In this document: piece by piece, positions 24,931 to 31,882 of the stretch
Position numbering within the stretch: the stretch's first letter is position 1
How the letters are laid out: every line of letters starts with the position of its first letter
NCBI GenBank assembly: GCA_031294825.1
Contig: JAUMPM010000030.1
Coordinates: forward strand, 1-31,882
DNA length: 31,882 nucleotides
Reading direction: 5' to 3'
Source of the DNA: Collinsella sp.
GTDB lineage: Bacteria > Actinomycetota > Coriobacteriia > Coriobacteriales > Coriobacteriaceae
Notes under the pieces: model-generated
Database searches by the model: none
What the model was told of the DNA's origin: nothing
The model's input: only the letters and a program-made list of their open reading frames with translations
Position numbers and translations under genes: made by a program

Positions 24931-25944
24931 CTAGGCTTCGAGAAGACCGAGCTGCGGAACGATTTCATCTCCAACGGCCGTGCGACCGAGCGAGCGCGGA
25001 GCCAGATCGTCGAGAACAGCAGCGAGATCCCACGGCAACTCGTCGCGGCACTCAATGCGCTCCCCCGTCACGGGGTGTTCGAACGCCACGCGCCAGGAAT
25101 GCAGAAACTGCCTGGTCAGGCCCTGGTCGGCGCGCGCATCGCACTTGCCGTAAAGTGAATCGCCCACGCAGGCGTGGTTGATATGACGCATATGCACGCG
25201 AATCTGATGCGTACGCCCGGTAAACAGGTGACACTCGACAAGCGTGTAGCCGTCGTCAAAGCGCGTGGAGTCAAAGCGCTCGAGGACCTTAAAGGTCGTA
25301 ATGGCCTGACGGGCAAAGGGGTCGTCCGAAACCGCCATCTTGACGCGGTCGCGCGTGGAGCGGGCAATACCGGTGTTAATGGTTCCCTCGTCCATGGCGA
25401 TGTGCCCGTGAACGAGCGTGATATAGCGACGATCGAGCGTGCGCGTGCGAATGAGATTTTGAAGCGCGCGCTGGGTGTCGTCGTCCTTTGCCGCAAGCAT
25501 GAGACCCGAGGTATCGCGATCCAAACGATGCACGATCCCGGGGCGGTCCTCACCCTGCACGGTACCCAGATGGTCGATACCGCAGTGATAGACCAGGGCA
25601 TTCGCGAGCGTACCGCTCTCATGACCATGCGCAGGATGACACACCAGGCCACGCTGCTTGGAGAGCACAATGAGATAGTCGTCCTCATAGCGAATGTCGA
25701 GCGGGATGGCCTCGGGAATCACATCGGTGGGATCGTGCGGCTCGGGCAAATCGACCGAGATGCGATCGCCGGCTCGCACGGCGTACTTTTTAGACAGACA
25801 GGTCTCGCCATTGACAGCGACGGCGCCGCCCTCGATCAGATGCGCACAGGCAGAACGCGTGGGACAGCCGTCATTGGCGCCCAGATAAGCGTCAAGACGC
25901 TGACCGGCGGCATCGTCGGCAACAAGGATATGGATGTCGGCCAT
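24931..25944 (-). CDS. RluA/RluD-family 23S rRNA pseudouridine synthase
   Basis: The 337-residue enzyme converts uridine to pseudouridine in RNA, most likely 23S rRNA. An S4 RNA-binding domain is at the N-terminus (about 13-75: QRLDAYLGAND, IEGGAVAVNGE). The RluA catalytic domain contains HRLDRDTSG with the catalytic Asp at residue 142, followed by YITLVHGHI and the FTGRTHQIRVHM block. It is the second gene after lspA: its ATG overlaps the lspA stop as TAATG. lspA-rluD is a widespread pairing. RluD-type specificity (positions 1911/1915/1917) is inferred from context and S4 presence. Confidence 0.93.
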   Translation of the reverse strand: MADIHILVADDAAGQRLDAYLGANDGCPTRSACAHLIEGGAVAVNGETCLSKKYAVRAGDRISVDLPEPHDPTDVIPEAIPLDIRYEDDYLIVLSKQRGLVCHPAHGHESGTLANALVYHCGIDHLGTVQGEDRPGIVHRLDRDTSGLMLAAKDDDTQRALQNLIRTRTLDRRYITLVHGHIAMDEGTINTGIARSTRDRVKMAVSDDPFARQAITTFKVLERFDSTRFDDGYTLVECHLFTGRTHQIRVHMRHINHACVGDSLYGKCDARADQGLTRQFLHSWRVAFEHPVTGERIECRDELPWDLAAVLDDLAPRSLGRTAVGDEIVPQLGLLEA

Positions 25945-26543
25945 TAGCGCTCATTCCTTTCGCGAATCTTGCGGGCACGCTCCCCACGCTGCTTGGCTTT
26001 GCGCTTAGCGCGGGCCTCATCACGGGCATTGAGCTCAGCAGTCGCATCGACCTCGCGAGCGGCGGGACTCAAGAACATGTAACCGATAAGCGCCAGCACA
26101 ACACCGACCGTAATGCCGATATCGGCCACATTGAAGACGGGAAAGTCGATGAAGGTGGTGGCAATAAAATCGGTCACGAAGCCAAAGGCCAAACGATCGA
26201 TAGCGTTGCCGATAGCACCGCCCGCAACCATCGCCATGCCCACAACCTCAAGATGGGCGAGCTGGGGTGCACGAACGAGGTACACGGCAATAGCGACAAT
26301 GACCGCCAGCGCCAGCACGGCAAACGCGATGCCATGCCCCTCGCCCATGCTAAAGGCAGCGCCGATATTGCGGACAAACAGGAAGTCGATCACGCCGGGG
26401 ATGACGGTCACATGCAGTGCATCGCCCACGGCACGAACCGCAAGCTTGGTCAACTGGTCAACAAGCAGCACAACCAGCGCCACCCCACCAGCAATACCCA
26501 ACCGCCAACGCAAAGGCGGCGTCATATCCCCAGTACGACCCAA
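25944..26543 (-). CDS. lspA: Lipoprotein signal peptidase (signal peptidase II)
   Basis: LspA removes signal peptides from prolipoproteins within the membrane. The 199-residue protein has four hydrophobic helices and conserved blocks VDQLTKLAV, RNIGAAFSM, GAIGNAIDR (catalytic Asp116) and FNVADIGITVGV (catalytic Asp141). A C-terminal tail of about 40 residues rich in Arg, Lys, Glu and Ala is longer than usual. The start is read as TTG 26543 because AGGGGA lies ~5 bases upstream; ATG 26525 is in frame, but its purine run is too close. It is the first gene of lspA-rluD. Confidence 0.9.
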   Translation of the reverse strand: MGRTGDMTPPLRWRLGIAGGVALVVLLVDQLTKLAVRAVGDALHVTVIPGVIDFLFVRNIGAAFSMGEGHGIAFAVLALAVIVAIAVYLVRAPQLAHLEVVGMAMVAGGAIGNAIDRLAFGFVTDFIATTFIDFPVFNVADIGITVGVVLALIGYMFLSPAAREVDATAELNARDEARAKRKAKQRGERARKIRERNER

Positions 26544-26660
26544 AGAAATCCCCTACCCTCAAGAACTCGAAATCCGTTTAACGCAATTAACCATCTTATA
26601 TTGCCACACGCAGAACGCACGACATATCCACCAACGCAAGCGAAATAACCAGCATAAAAC

Positions 26661-26693
26661 GAAAGCGACATTCCGAATAACGGAATGTCGCTT
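26661..26693 (-). terminator. Terminator downstream of ileS
   Basis: A perfect 13-bp stem (AAGCGACATTCCG at 26663-26675, partner 26681-26693) with a 5-nt loop, followed on the minus strand by a T-rich run with one CG interruption. Confidence 0.8.
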
Positions 26694-26777
26694 AATAGCT
26701 TTCGACTAAAAGCGCAAGTCGAAAGAAAGCCTCTAGCTCCAGCAATGGAAAAGCCGCGTTATCGTCACCAACAGCGA

Positions 26778-26875
26778 AAACGTCCCCAAGCGAGCAAGGT
26801 GACGTGAAAGAGGAGGGAAGCGTACTTCGGTACGCGACCGACGATTGAACGTCAGATTGCCGCTTAGGGGCGTTT
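26778..26875. repeat. ~98-bp imperfect palindrome with UUCG-capped inner hairpin
   Basis: Bases 26778-26805 pair with 26849-26875 through about 24 of 28 positions, with one G-U, a few mismatches and a bulge. The interior holds a separate hairpin GCGTAC-TTCG-GTACGC at 26820-26835, a stable tetraloop. There is no T-run. It may be a structured RNA, a mobile palindromic repeat or a MITE remnant; the strand is undecided. Confidence 0.5.
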
Positions 26876-26884
26876 GCAGCGTCG

Positions 26885-26919
26885 GTAGGTTACGGTGTTC
26901 TACGAACGCCGTGACCTAC
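26885..26919. other. Hairpin across the ileS stop codon
   Basis: A 13-bp stem pairs 26885-26897 with 26907-26919. Two pairs are G-U on the plus strand but A-C mismatches on the minus strand, so the fold is better in plus-strand RNA, antisense to ileS. Confidence 0.4.
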
Positions 26920-29717
26920 AAAGCGTCGGCGCAGCGCTTGCAGATATGCGCGTGGCCGTTGTACTCGCCGACGGTGGTGCGGTAGTTCCAGCAACGGTCG
27001 CAGCACTCGCCCTCGGCAGCCTCGATGGCAACGGAGAGCTCCTCGCCCTGGGTCAGCTCAACATCGGAGACGATGTAGAACTCGGCGAGGTCGACGGCCT
27101 TGTCGCCGGTCAGCAGCGCATACATCTCGGCGGGAACGACCGCCTTGACGCGGACCTGCTGGCTCTTAGTGAAGGTGCCAGCGGAGCGGGCATCCTCAAG
27201 GGCCTTGGTCACGGCGCTACGGAGCTCGAGCGAAGCCTCGAGCACGCCCTCGAACTCATTGGCCTCGTCGAGCGTGATGGGCGACTTGTACCAATCGAGC
27301 AGCGCGGCGTACTTCTGGTGGTCGACGCAGCCGGCAGGCGCATAGGCCATGGCCTCGTCGACCGTGTAGGACAGGATCGGCTGCAGGTCGCGCATGAGCA
27401 TCGAGAAGAGCTCGGCAAGTACGGTCTGGGCGCTACGGCGCTCGAGCGAACCGGGCTTGTCGCAGTACAGACGATCCTTCAGGGCGTCGAGGTACACGTT
27501 GGAGAGCTCGGTAACCACGAAGTCGTAAAGCGCACGGTAGGCGCGCGGGAACTCGTAGCTGGCGTAGGCATCGTCGACCTCGGCCTGAACCTGGGTCAGA
27601 CGGGCAACCATGAGCTTGTCGAGCGGCAGCAGGTCGGCAAAGGCGACACCGTCGGTCTCAGGCTCAAACTGACCCTCGAGCTCGGAGAGCAGGAAGCGCA
27701 GCGTGTTGCGGAAACGACGGTAGGCATCGGACGTACGAGCAAGAATCTCGTGGTCGATGGACACGTCGGAGCTGGTATCGACGGACGCAACCCACAGACG
27801 GATGATGTCGGCGCCCATCTCGTCGCAGACCTTGTTGGGGTCGATGACGTTGCCGAGCGACTTGGACATCTTACGGCCCTGGCCGTCGAGGGTGAAGCCC
27901 TGCGAGACGACCGCCTTGTACGGAGCGTGACCGTTGGCGCCCACCGAGGTGAGCAGCGAGCTCTGGAACCAACCGCGGTGCTGGTCGGAGCCCTCGAGGT
28001 ACACATCCGCCGGGTACTCAAGCTCGGGGCGATACTCACAGACGGCCTTCCAAGAGACGCCGGAGTCCCACCACACGTCGAGGATGTCCTTATCGGCCTT
28101 AAGGTGATGGCCGCCGCACTTGGGGCAGACGCAGGCCTCGCCCAGGTAGCTCTCGGGAGCGTCGGTGAACCAGGCGTCGGAGCCCTTCTCGTGGAAGAGC
28201 TTGATGACGGCGTCGAGCGTGGCGTCGTTCATGACCTTCTCGCCGCAGTCGGCGCAGGTGTAGCTGGGGATGGGCACGCCCCAGTTGCGCTGACGGCTGA
28301 TGCACCAGTCGGGGCGCTGCTCGACCATGGCGCCAATGCGGTTTGCCGCGTGGGCCGGATACCACTTGACGTTCTCGCGGACCTCCTTGCCAGCCTGCTC
28401 GCGCAAACCGGTCTTGTCCATCGAGACAAACCACTGGTCGGTAGCACGGAAGAGCACCGGGTGCTTACAGCGCCAGCAGTGCGGATAGCTGTGCGTGATC
28501 TTCTTCTCGAGGACCAGGGTGCCGCGCTCGCGCAGGAACTCGATGATGTGTGGGTTGGCCTCATCGGTGTCCATACCGCTGAAGGGGCCACCGGTGCCAA
28601 ACTCCTCACCGGTGTAGAACTTGCCGTCGTCATCGACCGGCATGCAGATGTCGGTGATGCCCTCCTTGAGGCAGGCAAAGTAGTCGTCAACACCGTGGCC
28701 GGGCGAGTTGTGGACAATACCGGTACCGTCGTCGACACCGACGTAATCGGCCAGCAGCGCCACGCCCTCGACACCGTCGAAGATCGGCTGCTTGTAGTGG
28801 ATGTGGTGGAAGGTCTCGGCGGGAACCACATAGGGCTTGCCGTCGACCATGACCGGGGTGTACTCCCAGCCAAACTCCTCGCAGCACTTGGGAGCCAGGT
28901 CCTCGAGCATGACCTCGGCGCGACCGTCGTGCTCAACGGCGACGTAAGCGACGCCGGGCTTGAGGGAAACTGCCTGGTCGGAGGGGATGGTCCACGGGGT
29001 GGTCGTCCAGATGATAAAGTCGACCGGGCCGTCGAAGTTCTCGAGGCCGGCAGGCTTGGAGGTCATCTCAAAGCGAACGAAGATAGAGGGGCTCGTCTCG
29101 TCGGAGTACTCGATCTCGGCCTCGGCCAGCGCGGTGTGGCAGTGCTTGCACCAGTGGACGGGCTTGTGGCCGCGATAGATCATGCCCTTGTCGAACATAG
29201 CCTTGAAGACCTCAATGTCGGCGGCGTCATGCTGGTGATAGAGCGTCAGATACGGGTTGTCCCAGTCGCCAAGCACGCCAAGGCGACGGAAGCCAGCCTT
29301 CTGGAGCTCGATGTTCTCGACAGCGAACTTGTTGCAAAGCTCGCGGATCTTAGCCGTGGAGGTCTGGTTGAACTTCTCGGTGCCGAGCTTCTCCTCGACC
29401 TTATGCTCAATCGGCTGACCGTGGCAGTCCCAACCGGGGACATAGGGAACTTCGCAGCCCTGCATCATCCAGTAACGGTTGATCATGTCCTTAGAGATCT
29501 TGTTCATGGCGTGGCCGATGTGGATCGGGCCGTTGGCGTACGGAGGGCCGTCGTGCAGCACGAACTTCTTGTGACCCGCGTTCTTCTTTAGAACTTGCTC
29601 GTAGACCTTGTTGTCCTGCCAGTCCTTGAGTCGCTTGGGCTCGGACTTGGAAAGACCGGCACGCATGGGAAATCCGGTTTTGGGCAGATTCATCGTCTGC
29701 TTGTACTCGTTTGCCAC
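26916..29717 (-). CDS. ileS: Isoleucine--tRNA ligase
   Basis: The 933-residue class I synthetase charges tRNA-Ile and edits valine. HIGH is at residues 66-69 (GPIHIGHAMNK). The editing domain follows with TTTPWTIPSDQAV and the GTGIVHNSPGHG motif. KMSKS is in QGRKMSKSLGNVIDP. A C-terminal zinc-binding segment (CCDRCWNYR and HICKRC) matches bacterial-type IleRS. The start is GTG at 29717 with AAAGGGG upstream. The gene is preceded by an isoleucine T-box leader, so transcription should rise when tRNA-Ile is uncharged. It ends before a structured spacer and terminator, so it is probably monocistronic here. Confidence 0.97.
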   Translation of the reverse strand: MANEYKQTMNLPKTGFPMRAGLSKSEPKRLKDWQDNKVYEQVLKKNAGHKKFVLHDGPPYANGPIHIGHAMNKISKDMINRYWMMQGCEVPYVPGWDCHGQPIEHKVEEKLGTEKFNQTSTAKIRELCNKFAVENIELQKAGFRRLGVLGDWDNPYLTLYHQHDAADIEVFKAMFDKGMIYRGHKPVHWCKHCHTALAEAEIEYSDETSPSIFVRFEMTSKPAGLENFDGPVDFIIWTTTPWTIPSDQAVSLKPGVAYVAVEHDGRAEVMLEDLAPKCCEEFGWEYTPVMVDGKPYVVPAETFHHIHYKQPIFDGVEGVALLADYVGVDDGTGIVHNSPGHGVDDYFACLKEGITDICMPVDDDGKFYTGEEFGTGGPFSGMDTDEANPHIIEFLRERGTLVLEKKITHSYPHCWRCKHPVLFRATDQWFVSMDKTGLREQAGKEVRENVKWYPAHAANRIGAMVEQRPDWCISRQRNWGVPIPSYTCADCGEKVMNDATLDAVIKLFHEKGSDAWFTDAPESYLGEACVCPKCGGHHLKADKDILDVWWDSGVSWKAVCEYRPELEYPADVYLEGSDQHRGWFQSSLLTSVGANGHAPYKAVVSQGFTLDGQGRKMSKSLGNVIDPNKVCDEMGADIIRLWVASVDTSSDVSIDHEILARTSDAYRRFRNTLRFLLSELEGQFEPETDGVAFADLLPLDKLMVARLTQVQAEVDDAYASYEFPRAYRALYDFVVTELSNVYLDALKDRLYCDKPGSLERRSAQTVLAELFSMLMRDLQPILSYTVDEAMAYAPAGCVDHQKYAALLDWYKSPITLDEANEFEGVLEASLELRSAVTKALEDARSAGTFTKSQQVRVKAVVPAEMYALLTGDKAVDLAEFYIVSDVELTQGEELSVAIEAAEGECCDRCWNYRTTVGEYNGHAHICKRCADAL

Positions 29718-29760
29718 GGTACCCCTTTCTTGTCATGGGCGCGCACGCCCTCTGGGCACC

Positions 29761-29798
29761 AAAAAAGCGCCCGTCCCTACAAGCTGGGACGAAGCGCC
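29761..29798 (-). terminator. T-box-controlled terminator upstream of ileS
   Basis: On the minus strand GGCGCTTCGTCCC (29798-29786) pairs with GGGACGGGCGC (29777-29767), followed by six T residues. Its 5' half and loop contain CCCAGCTT, which is also the 3' half of the antiterminator, so the two folds exclude each other. Confidence 0.85.
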
Positions 29799-30060
29799 AC
29801 AAAACGGGCAGTCTGCCCGTAAAAGCTCTTCGCTTAACCACCCAGCTTAGATGCCCTCGCTCGCGTCGCCGCGCGCTCGCATCCGTTACTCGGCTGGTCT
29901 GTATCGACGACCATCTCGGCGATGTCTACTAAGACGAACCTGCGCGGCACGTCCGTTGGGACCGCAGCTCCGGGGTGATTTTCATCGGTCGCATGCACGG
30001 GTTCTCAGCACTCCCCACTCTCTGTAGCATGCGGACGGCCGACTACTCGCCCCCATCAAC
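29761..30060 (-). promoter_or_regulatory. Isoleucine T-box riboswitch in the ileS leader
   Basis: The minus-strand leader has the actinobacterial ileS T-box layout. A Stem I begins near 30060 (GGCGAGTAG, then AGAGAGTGGGGAGTGCTGAG). The specifier side follows as GATGAAAATCACCCCGGAGC, with an ATC (Ile) codon at 29979-29977. The T-box is GGGTGGTTAAGCG (29843-29831). AAGCTGGG (29848-29841) pairs perfectly with CCCAGCTT (29788-29781), and GCG with CGC, leaving the UGGU-containing bulge that reads the tRNA 3' end. A 7-bp hairpin (29804-29820) sits between the halves. Binding of uncharged tRNA-Ile would favour antitermination. The upstream boundary is approximate. Confidence 0.88.
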
Positions 30061-30183
30061 GCTTATGCGGAGTATGCTAGCACGTTCAGCGCCGGCGAAA
30101 AACCCTCAACACTGGTTTTATACGTTCGAAATTTCTCGCGGCTGTGGACCTTCTCTTGGAGCAAAATACCTGAAAGCACTTTA

Positions 30184-30199
30184 TCGAACGAAAGAAGGT
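30184..30199 (+). promoter_or_regulatory. Inverted half-site and ribosome binding site of the ADH gene
   Basis: TCGAACG at 30184-30190 is the inverse of CGTTCGA at 30123-30129, 54 bp apart, and could be a paired operator or a long-range hairpin. AAGAAGG at 30193-30199 is the ribosome site. No convincing -10/-35 pair was found. Confidence 0.35.
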
Positions 30200-30203
30200 T
30201 GCT

Positions 30204-31286
30204 ATGCGCACGATTGGAATGAGCGACTACACCGTTGGCGAGGATTGCTTTACCGAGCTGCCCGCCGCACTGGCGGAGTATGGAGCGGCCAAGGTCGCGA
30301 TCATCGGTGGCAAGCGGGCGCTGGCCGCAGCACTTCCCGGTATCGAAGCTGCGTTGGCGGGTACCGACGTCGAGATTCTGGAGACGCGCGTCTACGGCAC
30401 CAACAGTACGCGTGCCAATATCGCCAAGGTCGTGAATTCCCCTGCCTGCCAGGAAGCTGACGTGCTTATCGCATGCGGCGGCGGCAAGGCACTCGACACC
30501 GTGAAGACCGCAGCTATCGAGCTCAAGAAGATCGTCTTTACCGTGCCGACGATCTGCTCCAACTGCTCGGCCGCGACAGCCATTGCCGTTGTCTACAACG
30601 ACGATGGCTCGCTCGAAGGCTATTCGTACCCCAACCGCCCCGCGCACATCTTCATCAACCCCAAGATCATCGCCGAGGCACCGGCAGAGTACTTCTGGGC
30701 CGGCGTGGGCGATGCCCTGTCTAAACAGCCCGAGGTCGAGTACGCCACGAGCGCCGGCAACCTGGAGCACACCGCCGGTCTTGGCCTGGCGCTCGCCCAC
30801 ACCTGTTCCGAGCCACTGTTTACCTATGGCGTCCAGGGTCTTGAGGACGTGCGCCAGAACCTGTCGAGCGAGGCCGTCAAGCAGATCGCGCTCGACATCG
30901 TGGTCAACACGGGCTACGTCTCCAACCTGACCAACCAAAACGATTACTACTACAACTCGAGCGTGGCGCACGCGTTCTACAACGCCACCTGCAGCATTCC
31001 GCGCGAGGGCACCTACCTGCACGGCGAGGTCGTAAGCCTGGGCGTGCTCGTGCTGTTCGCCTACACGGGCGACACCGAGAACCTTGAGCGCTACGCGGCC
31101 TTTAACAAGCAGATGGGCCTGCCCGTGACGCTTGAGCAGGTCGGGCTTTCCGAGGCAGATATCCCCGCCCTTTGCGAGTTCGCACACGCCACCAACGAGT
31201 GGAAGCAGGGCAACCCGGAGCCCTTCACCGACGAAAAGTTCGCCGCCGCCATCAAGGCCGCCGACGCCTACGGCCACACCCTCTAG
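30204..31286 (+). CDS. Iron-containing alcohol dehydrogenase, glycerol dehydrogenase-like
   Basis: The 360-residue NAD(P)-dependent oxidoreductase belongs to the GldA-like branch of group III ADHs. The dinucleotide loop is CGGGKALDTVK (91-101). The metal ligands are Asp170 in WAGVGDALSK, His256 in SSVAHAFYN and His273 in TYLHGEVVSLG, closely matching GldA spacing (171/254/271). PTICSNCSAAT matches the usual TxxSxxS stretch. Substrate could be glycerol, a hydroxy-acid or another small alcohol; it is not resolvable here. ATG 30204 has AAGAAGG upstream. It is divergent from ileS and followed by a strong terminator, so it is a single-gene unit. Confidence 0.9.
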   Translation: MRTIGMSDYTVGEDCFTELPAALAEYGAAKVAIIGGKRALAAALPGIEAALAGTDVEILETRVYGTNSTRANIAKVVNSPACQEADVLIACGGGKALDTVKTAAIELKKIVFTVPTICSNCSAATAIAVVYNDDGSLEGYSYPNRPAHIFINPKIIAEAPAEYFWAGVGDALSKQPEVEYATSAGNLEHTAGLGLALAHTCSEPLFTYGVQGLEDVRQNLSSEAVKQIALDIVVNTGYVSNLTNQNDYYYNSSVAHAFYNATCSIPREGTYLHGEVVSLGVLVLFAYTGDTENLERYAAFNKQMGLPVTLEQVGLSEADIPALCEFAHATNEWKQGNPEPFTDEKFAAAIKAADAYGHTL

Positions 31287-31295
31287 GCCTGGCCC

Positions 31296-31338
31296 AAAAC
31301 CACCACAAAGGGGACAGGCACCTTTGTGGTGGTTTTTT
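31296..31338 (+). terminator. Terminator of the ADH gene; palindromic repeat copy B
   Basis: A perfect 16-bp stem (31296-31311 with 31321-31336), loop GGACAGGCA, and a run of six T residues (31333-31338). Same sequence family as the hairpin at 23504, there on the minus strand with one stem mismatch. Confidence 0.92.
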
Positions 31339-31461
31339 ATTGCTCCACCATTCAGTTCGCACTCGAACCCGATTCTATACGAGAAAGGGTTCGGGTACGT
31401 TTTTTGTTTATCGGTAATTCTGCGGAAGGACTACTCGGAACGGTAAACAGGAACGAACAGA

Positions 31462-31497
31462 GGCAGGGTATCATCGTGGTGATAGTATCCTGCCTTT
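31462..31497 (+). terminator. Terminator-like hairpin in the intergenic stretch
   Basis: GGCAGGGTATCATC (31462-31475) pairs with GATAGTATCCTGCC (31481-31494) through wobble and one mismatch, followed by TTTT. It may end a leader RNA starting after 31340. Confidence 0.5.
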
Positions 31498-31613
31498 TAC
31501 TTTGCGGAACCAAGGTCGCTTTATGCGAACTTGATCACCACTTATATGGCGCATTGATGGCAATTGCTGCGCACGGGCGTGCCGGGAGCCTGTACACCTC
31601 TGGCAAGGCGTAA

Positions 31614-31664
31614 CACACTAGACTTTGTTCCAAAGTCCGTGTGCTAAGGGGGCAGAGCCCTTAG
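31614..31664. other. Two tandem hairpins
   Basis: CACAC-TA-GACTTTG-TTC-CAAAGTC-C-GTGTG (31614-31643) is directly followed by CTAAGGG-N7-CCCTTAG (31644-31664). There is no T-run after either. They could be RNA structures or remnants of a mobile-element end. Confidence 0.45.
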
Positions 31665-31744
31665 AATTCCTGTGGAGTGTGTACGCACGTACGCAGGAAA
31701 ACAGCAAATTACGCTATATCAGGGCGTTCTTTCATTGGAGCGTA

Positions 31745-31753
31745 TGGTATACA
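31745..31753 (+). promoter_or_regulatory. Candidate extended -10 promoter of the terminal gene
   Basis: TGG-TATACA is an extended -10 element 46 bp before the start codon. The -35 region is poor. Confidence 0.35.
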
Positions 31754-31799
31754 CGGCTTAGTTCAACAAATACGAATTTATTTATAAAGGAGAATATAG

Positions 31800-31882
31800 A
31801 TGAAAATGTTTTTATGTTCGCACTTTTCAAGTGTAGGAAGTCTGATAAAGGAAGAAATTGAAAATAAAAAAGTCGCATTTAT
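31800..31882 (+). CDS. Start of a peptidase E / S51-like (class I glutamine amidotransferase-like) protein, truncated by the window
   Basis: Only 27 codons are visible: MKMFLCSHFSSVGSLIKEEI, then a basic turn ENKKVAF. The pattern of a first strand MKxFLxSSF, a short helix and a second strand KKVAFI matches the opening of PepE/S51-like proteins, which hydrolyse Asp-X dipeptides or are uncharacterised. AGGAG is 7 bases upstream. The gene is much more AT-rich than the rest of the window, which suggests recent acquisition. The identification is tentative because the catalytic region is outside the window. Confidence 0.6.
   Translation, partial: MKMFLCSHFSSVGSLIKEEIENKKVAF

Larger units (their letters stand above)
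26544..26915. other. 372-bp spacer between ileS and lspA with two hairpins and a large imperfect palindrome
   Basis: No gene is seen. From right to left: a hairpin overlapping the ileS stop, a large palindrome (26778-26875), a 9-bp hairpin at 26699-26725 (CTTTCGACT/AGTCGAAAG), and a strong terminator at 26661-26693. The last ~115 bp before lspA hold a fair minus-strand -10 (TATAAG at 26600-26595) but a poor -35. In many bacteria ileS and lspA are adjacent, so this looks like an insertion of repeated or structured DNA. Confidence 0.6.
31339..31799. other. 460-bp intergenic stretch with several hairpins; no gene recognised
   Basis: Short open frames here lack ribosome sites and family motifs. 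Hairpins: CGAACCC/GGGTTCG (31364-31393) followed by a T-run at 31400-31405; a 14-bp imperfect stem at 31462-31494 with TTTT, terminator-like on the plus strand; and two tandem hairpins at 31614-31664. GC content falls clearly over the last ~130 bp. Confidence 0.6.

Noticed and set aside
26895..29591. Long plus-strand open frame opposite ileS (898 codons)
   Set aside because: It is a mirror of the high-GC ileS gene. Its composition is the repetitive Val/Leu/Gly/Asp pattern of antisense frames, and it has no family motif or ribosome site.
30156..30185. TTGGAG-N18-TTTATC as the ADH promoter
   Set aside because: Transcription would start inside the ribosome binding site.
30063..31277. Minus-strand open frame opposite the ADH gene (404 codons)
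   Set aside because: Antisense shadow of a gene with intact metal and NAD motifs.
31625..31861. 78-codon open frame over the tandem hairpins
   Set aside because: No ribosome site. It runs through hairpins and overlaps, in another frame, the better-supported gene start at 31800.
1..31882. tRNA genes, rRNA genes or CRISPR arrays
   Set aside because: Reading the spacers showed no tRNA-like cloverleaf with a CCA-side stem, no rRNA and no regularly spaced direct repeats.

Overview
This window looks like a chromosomal segment of a high-GC Coriobacteriia (Collinsella-like) actinobacterium. That placement is an inference from gene order and protein character, not from a database match. Nearly all genes lie on the minus strand in long, tightly overlapping operons of housekeeping genes. 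No rRNA, tRNA or CRISPR array was seen.

Left end (1-3460): the tail of an IS3-type transposase, then a fructose-type PTS permease gene (EIIB-EIIC-EIIA fused) on the minus strand, divergent from an RpiR/SIS regulator. The 272-bp divergent spacer is full of short inverted and direct repeats that look like operators. A perfect hairpin separates the regulator from the convergent recN.

Central minus-strand block (3464-16658), in transcription order: alaS, ruvX, mltG, yqeG-type HAD phosphatase, aroK, a degenerate aroB-like gene, an M24 Xaa-Pro peptidase, efp, an Asp23/Gls24 protein, nusB, xseB, tlyA, nadK, recN. Many junctions are ATGA-type overlaps or gaps of 1-3 bp, so translation is probably coupled. 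The products serve translation, rRNA modification, antitermination, DNA repair and wall synthesis. The aroB-like product keeps the family outline but has lost the zinc ligands expected of 3-dehydroquinate synthase.

Stress block (16729-20258): a four-gene minus-strand operon of a DUF948-like membrane protein, a degenerate RsbW-like anti-sigma factor, a SigB/F/G-type sigma factor and an AI-2E-family transporter. Its likely terminator lies beyond a small plus-strand membrane-protein gene, so the operon's 3' end would be antisense to that gene.

20359-26543: rarA, a dGTPase-type HD hydrolase with a short A24 prepilin peptidase upstream, a processive GT2 glycosyltransferase, and rluD-type pseudouridine synthase with lspA.

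26544-31882: a structured 370-bp spacer, ileS preceded by an isoleucine T-box riboswitch with a visible antiterminator/terminator switch, a divergent glycerol-dehydrogenase-like iron ADH, and a hairpin-rich, AT-richer tail leading into the start of a PepE/S51-like gene. Two palindromic repeat families recur between genes. One (16-bp stem, CAAAGG ends) acts as a terminator after both the glycosyltransferase and the ADH.
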